A stretch of DNA of 64,000 nt from Novipirellula aureliae (GTDB lineage Bacteria > Planctomycetota > Planctomycetia > Pirellulales > Pirellulaceae), in assembly GCF_007860185.1 (NCBI RefSeq), contig NZ_SJPY01000006.1, positions 238,059-302,058 on the forward strand. Reading direction: 5' to 3'. A program made the position numbers and the translations under genes. Shown here piece by piece: positions 35,232 through 43,447 of this stretch. Within the stretch, counting starts at the first letter, position 1. The number at the start of each line of letters is the position of its first letter. The notes beneath the pieces were generated by a model, which saw only the letters and a program-made list of their open reading frames with translations, made no database searches and had not been told where the DNA came from.

Positions 35232-35349
35232 CTCGTGACTGCCTCGTCGGCCAGTCTAGTAAGAACGACTCGAACCGCAATGAAATGCATCTGTTGTTAT
35301 CAACAGCTTTCATGACAGAATTTGCGGTTCCAATTAAGGAATGAATACG

Positions 35350-36738
35350 ATGCATCGAACGACCCTATTGTTCAGTGGCGTTGTCTTATCGCTATGGATA
35401 TCGACTTCTGTAGTAAAGGCACAAGAGAGTCAACCCAACATTCTCTTTATCTTTGCAGATGACTGGGGGTGGGGTGACTTAAGTTGTCACGGACATCCCT
35501 ACGTCAAAACGCCGAACATTGATCGGTTGGCAAAGGAAGGTACCGATTTCCATCGCTTTACCGTGGCTTGCGGGGTTTGCTCGCCGAGCCGGGCAGCGGT
35601 GATGACGGGCCATTTTCCTGGACGGCACAATATTGATGGCCATTTTGCTGCGGTGTCTTCCAATCAGCGCCGCAACATGCCTGACTGGTTGTCTGTGGAC
35701 GCACCGTATCTGGCACGTTTTCTGAAGCAAGGTGGTTATGCGACGGCTCACTACGGCAAATGGCACCTTTCCAATAACATGATTCCCGATTCGCCCTCCC
35801 CGGGAGAGTACGGCTACGACGACTACGGGGCCTTCAATTGTTCCGGCGAGCAGATGCCCTGGTATAAAGACTCCGAGCGTGCCATTGCGTTTATTGAGAA
35901 AAGCCAAAAGGATAAAAAGCCGTTCTTTGTTAACGTATGGTTACATGAACCGCATACACCGCATCACACGTTGCCGAAGTATCGCTGGCGTTTTCCGGAC
36001 CTGGACGAACCGGACAATATCTACGCAGCGATTTTGTCGCATGCCGATGATCGCGTTGGCGAAATACTCAATGCCTTGGACCGGCTAGAACTGACCGACA
36101 ACACGCTGGTCATTTTTAGTTCTGACAACGGGCCGGCTGGCTCTTCCGATGAACTCTCGTTGGGTTATGATTCCGCCACAGGCGCAGGCTACGGCAGGGG
36201 CGCTTCCCAAGGAACGACCGGCGGTCGTAAAGGCTACAAGGCCTCGCTTTTCGAAGGCGGAATCGGCGTACCGTTTATCGCCCGTTGGCCAGGCAAAGTT
36301 CCAGGGGGCAAGGTGGACGATGTGTCACTCATGTCGGCGGTGGATTTGCTACCGACCTTTTGCGAAATCGCTGGCGTGGAACTACCGAGTGATTACCAGC
36401 CCGACGGCGTTAGTCAGGTGGCTACGCTCAAGGGGGAAAAATATCCTAGCCGAACCAAACCGCTGTTCTGGAAATATCCTTCACGTTGGCCAGCAGCGAA
36501 AAGTAAACCTGACCACTGGGTTTCCTACGCCGTTGTGGATCAAACCTGGAAGCTAGTGACCAATGGCGACCTCAGTTATGTGGAGCTCTATGATATTGCC
36601 AATGATCCCTACGAGGCCAACGACCTCAAGGATCAACAGCCAGAAACGGCGAAGCGGTTGCTCAGCATGATTGAGAGCTGGCAAGATACTTTGCCGGCCA
36701 AACCGGAGGGTGACGTCTTTTCCGCAGAACGAAATTAG
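35350..36738 (+). CDS. Exported sulfatase, S1 (formylglycine type)
   Basis: 462 residues from the ATG at 35350, which sits 9 bases after aagga; an ATG at 35341 touches that site and is less likely. Signal peptide ends VVKAQ. NILFIFADDWGWGDL holds the metal-binding Asp pair. Cys77 lies in VCSPSRAAVMTG (C-x-P-S-R), the residue converted to formylglycine. Later motifs are HYGKWHLS, NVWLHEPHTPHH and FSSDNGPAG. It hydrolyses sulfate esters, here probably on fucose, galactose or uronate residues outside the inner membrane. It needs a maturation enzyme not encoded in the window. The same subtype (PGRHNIDGHFA) is seen in the broken gene at 51967. Confidence 0.93.
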   Translation: MHRTTLLFSGVVLSLWISTSVVKAQESQPNILFIFADDWGWGDLSCHGHPYVKTPNIDRLAKEGTDFHRFTVACGVCSPSRAAVMTGHFPGRHNIDGHFAAVSSNQRRNMPDWLSVDAPYLARFLKQGGYATAHYGKWHLSNNMIPDSPSPGEYGYDDYGAFNCSGEQMPWYKDSERAIAFIEKSQKDKKPFFVNVWLHEPHTPHHTLPKYRWRFPDLDEPDNIYAAILSHADDRVGEILNALDRLELTDNTLVIFSSDNGPAGSSDELSLGYDSATGAGYGRGASQGTTGGRKGYKASLFEGGIGVPFIARWPGKVPGGKVDDVSLMSAVDLLPTFCEIAGVELPSDYQPDGVSQVATLKGEKYPSRTKPLFWKYPSRWPAAKSKPDHWVSYAVVDQTWKLVTNGDLSYVELYDIANDPYEANDLKDQQPETAKRLLSMIESWQDTLPAKPEGDVFSAERN

Positions 36739-36748
36739 CCAAACCGTG

Positions 36749-37001
36749 GCACAGGCTTCCAGCCTGTGAACACCAGACCCCAGGCATCCAGCCTGTAAAG
36801 AACCAACCACAGGCTTCCAGCCTGTGAAGACCAGCCCCCAGGCCTCCAGCCTGCAAAGAACCAACCACAGGCTTCCAGCCTGTGAAGACCAGACCCCAGG
36901 CTTCCAGCCTGCAAAGAAGAGGCCACAGGCTTCCAGCCTGTGAAGAAGAGGGCACAAGCATCTAGCTTGGGAAGAAGAGACCACAGGCTGGAAGCCTGTG
37001 C
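36749..37001. repeat. Nine-unit, 29-bp tandem array of palindromic CAGGCTTCCAGCCTG motifs
   Basis: Units recur with a 29-bp period (starting near 36751, 36780, 36809, 36838, 36867, 36896, 36925, 36954, 36983). Each has a palindromic core such as CAGGCTTCCAGCCTG; units alternate between an acagg...cctgt and a ccagg...cctgc type, with near-identical gaag/accagacc linkers. The eighth is degenerate, and the ninth is inverted (CACAGGCTGGAAGCCTGTG). It fills the gap between a sulfatase and a GH28 gene. A related single motif is at 5546-5566. Linkers are repeats, not unique spacers, so it is not a CRISPR array. Confidence 0.92.
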
Positions 37002-37058
37002 CACTGTCTCCTGAACACACACCACAAAACCAAACCGAGTAGAAAGGGTTTCCATCAA

Positions 37059-38474
37059 ATGACAAAGAGAATAATCAGCAGCTTGCTTCCTGTATTGATC
37101 ATCGCAGGGGTGGCTTCCACGGGCGTCGCCGAGATTGTGACGCCAAAGGTTTTTAACATCAAAAACTATGGCGCGATTGGCGATGGTGTCACGCTGGAGA
37201 CCGAGGCAATCCAAAAGACCATCGATGCTTGCGAGGCGGCTGGTGGAGGTACGGTTTTGTTCCCAGCGGGGGACTTCGTATCTGGCACGATTCAACTGAA
37301 GAGCAACATGACGCTGTCGCTTGACTACGGCGCAAGTTTACTCGGCAGCCAGGACCAAAAAGATTATCCCATCGATCAACTGCGTCCCGCACGCGAGGGA
37401 AATTCTGAGTGCCTTCTCTACGCCGAGGATGCAAACAATATCAAGCTTGAAGGCTTGGGCGTGATCGATGGACGTGGAGCAAGAAAAGTTTTTCCGCCAC
37501 GCAGTGGCCCCGGTGGCAAAGACAACCGCCCGCGGTTACTCCGTTTCGAGAATTGCCAGAATTTAACGATGTCCGGTTTGACCTATAAAAATCCAGCGTT
37601 CTGGGGGATCCACTTGGTTGACTGCAAAGATGTGCACATCACAGCAGTCACGCTGCAAATGCGGGACAATAATTCAAACAACGACGGCTTCGATATCGAC
37701 GGTTGTGAAAATGTACTTTTGGAAAACAGTGAGATTCATTCGCATGATGACGCGATCTGCTTAAAGAGCACGAAGAACCCCTGCCGCAATATCGTCGTCC
37801 GAAACTGCAACGTGAGCAGCACCACCGCAGCGTTAAAATTCGGAACCTCATCCAGCGGCGGGTTCATCGACATCGATGTCTCAAACTGTCACTTTTTCGA
37901 TTGCCCCATGGGCGCCATCAAACTGCAGATTGTGGATGGCGGTCGCATGGAAAACGTCAATATCTCACGTATCGTGATGGACAATGTTGGTTCACCGATC
38001 TTCATCCGACTGGCAAACCGTGGAAGAATCTATACCGAGAATACCTACACGGGTACGGCTCAACTCAAAAAAAATGAGTCCGAAGGTGCTGGGGTAGGCT
38101 CGATCAAAGGGATCACGATCCGCAACGTGGTGGCGAATGTGACAATAGCGCCAGACGCGAGACCGAGTAGGGTAATCGCCCAAGCCGGTCCGATCATGAT
38201 CGCCGGTATTCCTGGACACAACGTGGAAGACGTGCTGTTGGAAAACATTCAAATTTCCTATCCCGGCGGAGTGACAGAAAAGTCAAATCGCGAGGTTCCC
38301 GAGGATATCACTCGCTATCCGGAGCAGTATTTCTTCGGTGTTCTACCCGCTTGGGGAGCCTACATTCGACATGCGAAAAATGTTGAGTTTAAGAATGTCG
38401 AGATGGTCCTGCGGAAAGAAGACGCGCGTTCGGAGACCGTAATCGACGATGTTGAGGGTTTCGTGAATCACTAA
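37059..38474 (+). CDS. Exported GH28-like beta-helix enzyme
   Basis: 471 residues; signal peptide 1-24 (SLLPVLIIAGVASTGVA). FNIKNYGAIGDGVTLETEAIQ, NNDGFDIDGCENVLLENSE, and HSHDDAICLKSTKNPC. Here the residue before the Asp pair is His rather than Gly. TAALKFGTSSSGG replaces the GHG region and GAIKLQIVDGG the RIK region. The C-terminus ends FVNH like 33353-34810. Nearest relative in the window is 55968-57458, which shares the KVFPPRSGP/FFPINAG loop and the IYTENTYTG / TYAGNTHTG segment. Probable endo- or exo-acting uronidase; specificity unknown. A kduI-like stub and a kdgF-like gene follow, which fits a uronate substrate. Confidence 0.87.
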   Translation: MTKRIISSLLPVLIIAGVASTGVAEIVTPKVFNIKNYGAIGDGVTLETEAIQKTIDACEAAGGGTVLFPAGDFVSGTIQLKSNMTLSLDYGASLLGSQDQKDYPIDQLRPAREGNSECLLYAEDANNIKLEGLGVIDGRGARKVFPPRSGPGGKDNRPRLLRFENCQNLTMSGLTYKNPAFWGIHLVDCKDVHITAVTLQMRDNNSNNDGFDIDGCENVLLENSEIHSHDDAICLKSTKNPCRNIVVRNCNVSSTTAALKFGTSSSGGFIDIDVSNCHFFDCPMGAIKLQIVDGGRMENVNISRIVMDNVGSPIFIRLANRGRIYTENTYTGTAQLKKNESEGAGVGSIKGITIRNVVANVTIAPDARPSRVIAQAGPIMIAGIPGHNVEDVLLENIQISYPGGVTEKSNREVPEDITRYPEQYFFGVLPAWGAYIRHAKNVEFKNVEMVLRKEDARSETVIDDVEGFVNH

Positions 38475-38545
38475 TGAATGAAGGTCATGCTGGCCAAATC
38501 CCAAGACCAAGAATCGATATTTCTTAAATAGATAAAGAAGGAAAA

Positions 38546-38641
38546 ATGAAGGTAGGATACGCACCAGATCCGATTCGTTTCTCTCGAATGACCACGCAGG
38601 AACACGCCCAGAGGACACCCGCAGCTTTCAATGGACGCTGA
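38546..38641 (+). pseudogene. 5' stub of a kduI-like gene
   Basis: 31 codons with a good ribosome site (gaaggaaaaATG): MKVGYAPDPIRFSRMTTQEH and a short tail ending FNGR. 'YAPDP.R...MTT.E' recalls the start of KduI (5-keto-4-deoxyuronate isomerase) proteins, where about 250 more residues should follow. It stands directly before a KdgF-type cupin, the enzyme acting just before KduI in unsaturated uronate breakdown. I read it as a truncated kduI; the match is short and from memory. Confidence 0.42.
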
Positions 38642-38695
38642 GTGTCTCGACAATAGTTACAAATCTTTAATCCCAAAACAATGAATAGGTAAATC

Positions 38696-39019
38696 ATGAT
38701 TTCTCTCAATAGCGAAGTACAAGAAAAAGTATTAGACGAATACGTCACACGCAAAGTGTTGCTTCATCAAGATTCGATGATGCTGGTTGAGTTTACATTT
38801 AAGAAAGGTGGCATTGGCCAACCTCATAGCCATGAAGAACATGAGCAGGTCGGCTATATCGCCGAGGGTGTATTCGAGGTCACCGTGGGTGATCAGACCA
38901 AAACACTCTCCCGTGGTGATAGTTACTACGCAGCAAAGAATGAGGTTCACGGTGTGGTTGCCTTAGAGGATGGAATCATCATCGACGCCTTTACGCCAAT
39001 CCGCAAGGATTTTCTGTAA
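38696..39019 (+). CDS. kdgF: KdgF-type cupin, unsaturated uronate metabolism
   Basis: 107 residues, no signal peptide, so cytoplasmic, unlike nearly all neighbours. A single cupin barrel with the metal-binding set QPHSHEEHEQVGYIAEG (two His, a Glu pair and Gln), a later His in NEVHGVVAL, and the end DGIIIDAFTPIRKDFL, typical of KdgF. KdgF speeds conversion of 4,5-unsaturated uronates to their linear keto forms. Its presence implies that a lyase in this strain produces such sugars, perhaps the heparinase-like enzyme at 40793. An adjacent kduI-like stub supports the pathway assignment. A generic sugar-binding cupin is the alternative. Confidence 0.75.
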   Translation: MISLNSEVQEKVLDEYVTRKVLLHQDSMMLVEFTFKKGGIGQPHSHEEHEQVGYIAEGVFEVTVGDQTKTLSRGDSYYAAKNEVHGVVALEDGIIIDAFTPIRKDFL

Positions 39020-39091
39020 GCGATTGGTTGCAGAGAAGAGAGCAAGATCCGCTTGAAGAGAAATATCAGTTAACCGTAGAGGTATTGTTTG

Positions 39092-40300
39092 ATGAAGATA
39101 AAGCAACGAGTGACGACCTTATTGATGTTCGCTGCCTTTTGCACGAACGCCCATGCGGAGCAGATGGGACCGTGGAATTTGGATGACTTGTATAAGACAC
39201 CGCAATGGGAGAAAACGGACAAGGCCGCCAAGGAAGGTATGACGGGGATACTGTATTCGTCGATTCCGTACAACGGTAATCCGGTGCAGGTCTTTGCTTA
39301 CTACAGCGCCCCCAAGGGAGCCGTTCCCGAAGGTGGCTGGCCGGCAGTGGTGTGCATCCACGGCGGCGGCGGGACAGCGTTCGATGCCTGGGTGAAACGA
39401 TGGAACGACCATGGTTACGCAGCGATCAGTATGGACCTGGAGGGACATCTCCCGATTAGCAAAACCGGGGGCGACAGAAGATCGCGACTTTCAACCGACC
39501 ATCCCGGGCCAAGTCGGGTTGGCGTCTTCGGGGACTATGCCAAGCCGATCGAACAGCAGTGGTATTATCATGCCGTCGCGCAGGTCGTGATCGCCAACTC
39601 GCTCCTACGATCGTTTCCGGAGGTTAACGCTGAGAAGATTGGCGTTACCGGCATCAGTTGGGGTGGAACGTTGACCAGCACCACGATGGGTGTTGACAAC
39701 CGATTTAAGTTTGCCATTCCAGTCTATGGATGCGGATTCTTGCCCGATTCGGACGGCCATCAGGGCGAATCGATCAAGCCCGGTCAGCAGACCGACGTCG
39801 TGAATACGAACTTCGATGGCTCGGCCTATTTCAAAAACGTCTCCATCCCGACGCTCTGGGTCAACGGAACCAACGACAATCACTTCACCATGCCGATCAC
39901 GCAGCAGTCGTCGCAGACGGTCCAGGGCCCAGCGATTTTGCGGTTTCAGCTTGAAATGAGCCACGGTCATGGTTCGGGATGGAATCCCGAGGAGATCTAT
40001 ACGTTTGCCGACAGCGTCGTCAATGAAGGCACGCCGCTAGTGCAGTTTGACAAACCCAAAGTTGTTGGCGATCAAGTTTCCGTTACCTGCACAGCATCCA
40101 CAAAGATTGCTAAGGCTGATCTTCTATACACAACGGACTCGACGAGCGTTTGGCCAGACCGCAAATGGCGTAAGACGCCGGCGACGATTCAGGGAACAAC
40201 GATAGAAGCAGCTATTCCAGAGAATGCGGTTGCTGTCTTTTTTTCCGCCACCGACGAGCGAAAACGGATGACGACTTCCGAATTTGTGATGACTCAATAG
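39092..40300 (+). CDS. Exported alpha/beta hydrolase, acetylxylan-esterase-like
   Basis: 402 residues from the ATG at 39092, with a gagg site upstream. Signal peptide 1-22 (LMFAAFCTNAHA). The oxyanion region is VVCIHGGGGTAF, the nucleophile elbow GISWGG (Ser189), the acid loop WVNGTNDNHF, and the His in MSHGHGSGW. A C-terminal ~90-residue beta domain follows (ADLLYTTDSTSVWPDRKWRK). Members of this group sit in polysaccharide loci as carbohydrate acetyl or methyl esterases. Likely removes acyl groups that block the GH28-like enzymes. The two esterase modules fused to GH28 at 28069 and 46032 share the same general plan. Confidence 0.85.
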   Translation: MKIKQRVTTLLMFAAFCTNAHAEQMGPWNLDDLYKTPQWEKTDKAAKEGMTGILYSSIPYNGNPVQVFAYYSAPKGAVPEGGWPAVVCIHGGGGTAFDAWVKRWNDHGYAAISMDLEGHLPISKTGGDRRSRLSTDHPGPSRVGVFGDYAKPIEQQWYYHAVAQVVIANSLLRSFPEVNAEKIGVTGISWGGTLTSTTMGVDNRFKFAIPVYGCGFLPDSDGHQGESIKPGQQTDVVNTNFDGSAYFKNVSIPTLWVNGTNDNHFTMPITQQSSQTVQGPAILRFQLEMSHGHGSGWNPEEIYTFADSVVNEGTPLVQFDKPKVVGDQVSVTCTASTKIAKADLLYTTDSTSVWPDRKWRKTPATIQGTTIEAAIPENAVAVFFSATDERKRMTTSEFVMTQ

Positions 40301-40344
40301 GGGGACAGCGTGACGTTGACTTGGACCACCGGTACTGGCCGACC

Positions 40345-40792
40345 GGCGTTAGCCGTGGTTTTCGCAGGTAGAACCGTGGCTAACGGGCTGTCGATTTAAT
40401 CGGTTTGACTCGACTGATTGTTTAACGCCAAGCCATAGGCGATCGATTACGGAAAAGCTGACGCCTTCGGCTAAGCGTTAAACGATAAAACCGACAGCCC
40501 GCTAACGCCAAAACGGCTAATGCGTTCGGAGGTACCGGGAATCACAACAAAACCACGATAGAGGCGTTGGTCAGATAGAACGCACATCGGAAGATTCAAA
40601 GGTAAAACCTTTTCGCAGCAAACGGCGAACCCGCAAATCGTAGTGGATCTTGTTAAAGATCCCGTCCTGTAAGGGATCTTTAACAAGATCCACTACCCGA
40701 ATCACTGTAAGGGATCTTTGACAAGATCCACTACCCAAATCACGGTTTGGGATCTTTAATTGAATTTAGTGCAACTTATCAAGAGGTGTTTT
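40345..40792. repeat. Cluster of dispersed palindromic repeats
   Basis: This 0.45-kb gap before the lyase gene holds nested repeats. Near 40347-40385 is an imperfect hairpin (CGTTAGCC...GGCTAACG). The MITE-like copy B follows. A 24-bp perfect inverted repeat comes next, arms 40640-40663 and 40673-40696, with a 9-base spacer; the arms read GTAGTGGATCTTG... and its complement. A third related arm is at 40711-40734 and a fourth partial one near 40757. Sequence 40501-40524 (gctaacgccaaaacggctaa) recurs inverted near 63855-63876. Confidence 0.85.
40380..40505. mobile_element. 118-bp MITE-like element, copy B, with CTAA target duplication
   Basis: The element is 40384-40501, in reverse orientation to copy A (33179-33296) and equal in length, with about six differences. 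Ends CGGGCTGTCG and CGACAGCCCG, flanked by CTAA at 40380-40383 and 40502-40505. The flank on the right belongs to a repeat whose intact form lies near 63855-63876. Non-coding. Confidence 0.85.
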
Positions 40793-42880
40793 ATGTTCCA
40801 GCGATTGAATGCATTGGCTGCTGTTGCTGCGATGATGTGTGTTGTCACGTCGTGTCCGGCTGTCACGCCGGACGAGATGAGTCGGGCGATTCCTGAGAAG
40901 CTGGATCACCCCTATCTCTATTTTTCCGCGGAAGACATACCTGATTTACAAGCGCGGACCAGGGACGATGAGGTGTGCAAATCCATCTACACCCGGCTTC
41001 TGGCGAAAGGCCAAAAGCTTCTGACAACGGAAGTCGAGACAACGGCTCCCCGAGAGGACAAGAACCCCCGCTACACCGGCGACTGGAGCTACCATAAGTA
41101 TATTGATCGCAACTGGGATAGTGCGCTAACCCTAGCGTTTCTCTATCAGATGACGGGAGAGGCGAAGTACGCCGAAAAGTCTTTCGAGTTTGCCGATGTC
41201 GTGTGTGATGTTACGCATTGGGAGGATCGTGCCCACCAGTTCCCGATCATCTACAGCCGTGTCATGCCTTGGAATGTCCCCGACGACCAGGTGGTGTTCA
41301 ACTACGATCTCTACACGGCCCATACCGCTCACGCGATGAGCTTGGTCTACGATTGGATCTATGATTGGATGAATGTGCGACAACGAGACCGGATCCGTGG
41401 CGCTCTTCTCGAAAAGGCGATCTTACGGGTTCGAGGGAACTGGGACTATCATTGGTGGGCTCATGCCTATCGATGTAACTGGGTGGCCCACTGCTCGAGT
41501 GGAGCCGGATTGGCCTCCATGGCGTTGCTGACCGAGGATCCGCAACTGATCGATGTGGTGGCCGAGTCCTACAACCGAGTCTGGAGATGCTTTGACGAGA
41601 TCGGCATCGATGGTGGTTGGCAGGAGGGAACGGGATACTCGCGAGACATTTATGAATGGGCGGTGAAGTATGGAATGCCGCTCAAGCGGATGACCAGCGG
41701 CGAGTACACGCTACTGAACCATCCTAAGATCAATGAACACCCGGTGAGCTTTCTGCTGTGGACGCTGCTGCCGCCGAATCAGAAAGTAGATTTTGGTGAT
41801 ACCGGAAGCCAGGTCATTCGTAAAAGCGCCGTGTTTAATGTGCTTGCGGAGGAAACGGGTTCTGCGGAGGCCGCCTGGTATGCAAAGAACATTTGCGCCA
41901 GCGATCGGAACAGTCTCTGGGATATCATCTTTCCGGTTACCACGGTGGAACCGGCACTACCCGAGATGAAGTCACGCCACTTCCGGACGATCGATTACGT
42001 GGTGATGCGTTCGAGCTTTACCGATACGGAAACGGTGACACTGTACTGTAAGGCCGGACGGCATACCGATCCGCATCACGGACACCTGGACTGCGGTGAC
42101 TGGGGTGTCAACTACCGAGGTGAAATTTACATTAGAGGAATTGGCAACATTCCCTACGATGAAAAATGTTTCGATGATGTCCGATGGACCTATCCGCAAG
42201 CGGGCAGCCAAGGCCAGAATGTCATCTTCGTTAACGGCGAAAAGCAGATCCCCGGCAAATGGCGTGGCAAACCAATGGATGAAAGCATTGGCGGCGATGT
42301 GCTGGAGTATCGATATGGGGATGAGCGGGAATACATGTTGATGGATGGCACCAATGCCTATCCAAAGCAAGAACTCAAGAAATGGCGTCGACACTTTATT
42401 CTCGACAAGCCAGAGGTGACGGTCGTGCTCGATGAGATCGAGAGCGTCGCGGATGCAAAAATCGAAAGCCGCATTCATCCGATCGGCGACGTCGAAATTC
42501 CCGACGACCATTCCTATCTTCTTCTTAAAGGTCGACGCGGCAACATGGCGGTGATCACAGTAGCAAGCACCCCAATCCAGTACGCCCCCGATCGTCACTC
42601 CTTTCGAGCGGAGCAGAAAAATGCCAGGTTACGTCTTATCCCTTATGTTGATACGGAGCTCAACGCATCGGGAACCGAAACCACGATCTCGACGATTGTG
42701 CTGCCGGTGGAGGATGCAAACGAAGCACGCGCCGTGGCCGAATCGGTGAAACGATCCGTTGACGATGAGGGTGGACTGACGCTTTCATTCGCCGCCAAGG
42801 GCCAGACACACACGTATCACTATCAGCACAGCGATGACGGCTTGGTGCTGGCCCAGCAAGAAGGACTCCAGGACAACTGA
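40793..42880 (+). CDS. Exported heparinase II/III-like polysaccharide lyase
   Basis: 695 residues from the ATG at 40793, 6 bases after agaggtg. Signal/lipobox-like start: AAVAAMMCVVTSC, so it may be a lipoprotein. Residues ~40-370 form the alpha-helical toroid (YRCNWVAHCSSGAGLASMAL, DGGWQEGTGYSRDIYEW with likely catalytic Tyr). The rest is the beta-sandwich with the metal/catalytic His motif HTDPHHGHLDCGDWGVNY. This is the fold of PL12, PL15, PL17 and PL21 lyases acting on uronate-containing glycans; the subfamily cannot be told by eye. Products would be unsaturated uronates, matching the kdgF-like gene upstream. Confidence 0.82.
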   Translation: MFQRLNALAAVAAMMCVVTSCPAVTPDEMSRAIPEKLDHPYLYFSAEDIPDLQARTRDDEVCKSIYTRLLAKGQKLLTTEVETTAPREDKNPRYTGDWSYHKYIDRNWDSALTLAFLYQMTGEAKYAEKSFEFADVVCDVTHWEDRAHQFPIIYSRVMPWNVPDDQVVFNYDLYTAHTAHAMSLVYDWIYDWMNVRQRDRIRGALLEKAILRVRGNWDYHWWAHAYRCNWVAHCSSGAGLASMALLTEDPQLIDVVAESYNRVWRCFDEIGIDGGWQEGTGYSRDIYEWAVKYGMPLKRMTSGEYTLLNHPKINEHPVSFLLWTLLPPNQKVDFGDTGSQVIRKSAVFNVLAEETGSAEAAWYAKNICASDRNSLWDIIFPVTTVEPALPEMKSRHFRTIDYVVMRSSFTDTETVTLYCKAGRHTDPHHGHLDCGDWGVNYRGEIYIRGIGNIPYDEKCFDDVRWTYPQAGSQGQNVIFVNGEKQIPGKWRGKPMDESIGGDVLEYRYGDEREYMLMDGTNAYPKQELKKWRRHFILDKPEVTVVLDEIESVADAKIESRIHPIGDVEIPDDHSYLLLKGRRGNMAVITVASTPIQYAPDRHSFRAEQKNARLRLIPYVDTELNASGTETTISTIVLPVEDANEARAVAESVKRSVDDEGGLTLSFAAKGQTHTYHYQHSDDGLVLAQQEGLQDN

Positions 42881-42995
42881 TGTTCTAAACAAGTACTCTG
42901 ATGCGTTGAGCTGCGCAGTGGACAGAAAACAATATTTTTTCGCTGTGCAGGATTCTGGCCGGCTTCAGATTTTCATACGAAAGTTTAGTTGAGCA

Positions 42996-43445
42996 ATGAT
43001 GGTGAAACGACACGGATTCCTGTTCGGCCTGCTGGCCGTTTCAATAACGGTTTATGCGGATGTGGGTGAGATCGCCTTTGCTCCACGGATTTCTCCTAGG
43101 AATTTTCGCGCACCGTTCACAGTTGCGGAAGGATGGGGGACTTTCAGCCAGTCCATCCGTGACAAACAAATGCAGGCCAAACTCGAGCCGAAATGGGGGA
43201 GCCTTGTCGTCGGGCAAACAACGCTAGATCCTGGCAAAGTGGATATGCGAAAGGTGGTGGTTACCTGCGATGGAAAGCCATTGGCTGCGGCAGTCGATAT
43301 GATTGAAAACAACGCGGTGGTTCGGCTCGAAGCTCCGGTGCAACTGCAAGAAAATCAAGAGCTGCGTTTGGTATTGGTTCCATACGAAGAGGAAACATCG
43401 AACGTAAAGACAGAACAATTTCCATCCTCAAGAAACAAACAGTAA
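42996..43445 (+). CDS. Small exported beta protein, possible accessory domain
   Basis: 149 residues; signal peptide 1-22 (FLFGLLAVSITVYAD). The mature part has a short beta-domain look (APFTVAEGWGTFSQS, WGSLVVGQTTLDPGKV, NQELRLVLVPYEEE). 'FT.AEGWGT.SQ' resembles the C-terminal beta-domain found at the end of some large glycosidases (GH116-like), here as a free protein; that resemblance is from memory. It ends 2 bp before the GH95 start, so is almost surely co-translated with it. Confidence 0.55.
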   Translation: MMVKRHGFLFGLLAVSITVYADVGEIAFAPRISPRNFRAPFTVAEGWGTFSQSIRDKQMQAKLEPKWGSLVVGQTTLDPGKVDMRKVVVTCDGKPLAAAVDMIENNAVVRLEAPVQLQENQELRLVLVPYEEETSNVKTEQFPSSRNKQ

Positions 43446-43447
43446 CG

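Noticed and set aside
36749..37001. CRISPR-like array
   Set aside because: The repeats are regular, but the sequences between them are near copies of each other rather than unique spacers, the core is a full palindrome, and no cas gene is present.
36553..37295. Minus-strand open frames through the 29-bp array (repeated TGWKPV / HRLEAC peptides)
   Set aside because: These arise from the tandem DNA repeat being free of stops; they run antisense into the GH28 and sulfatase genes.
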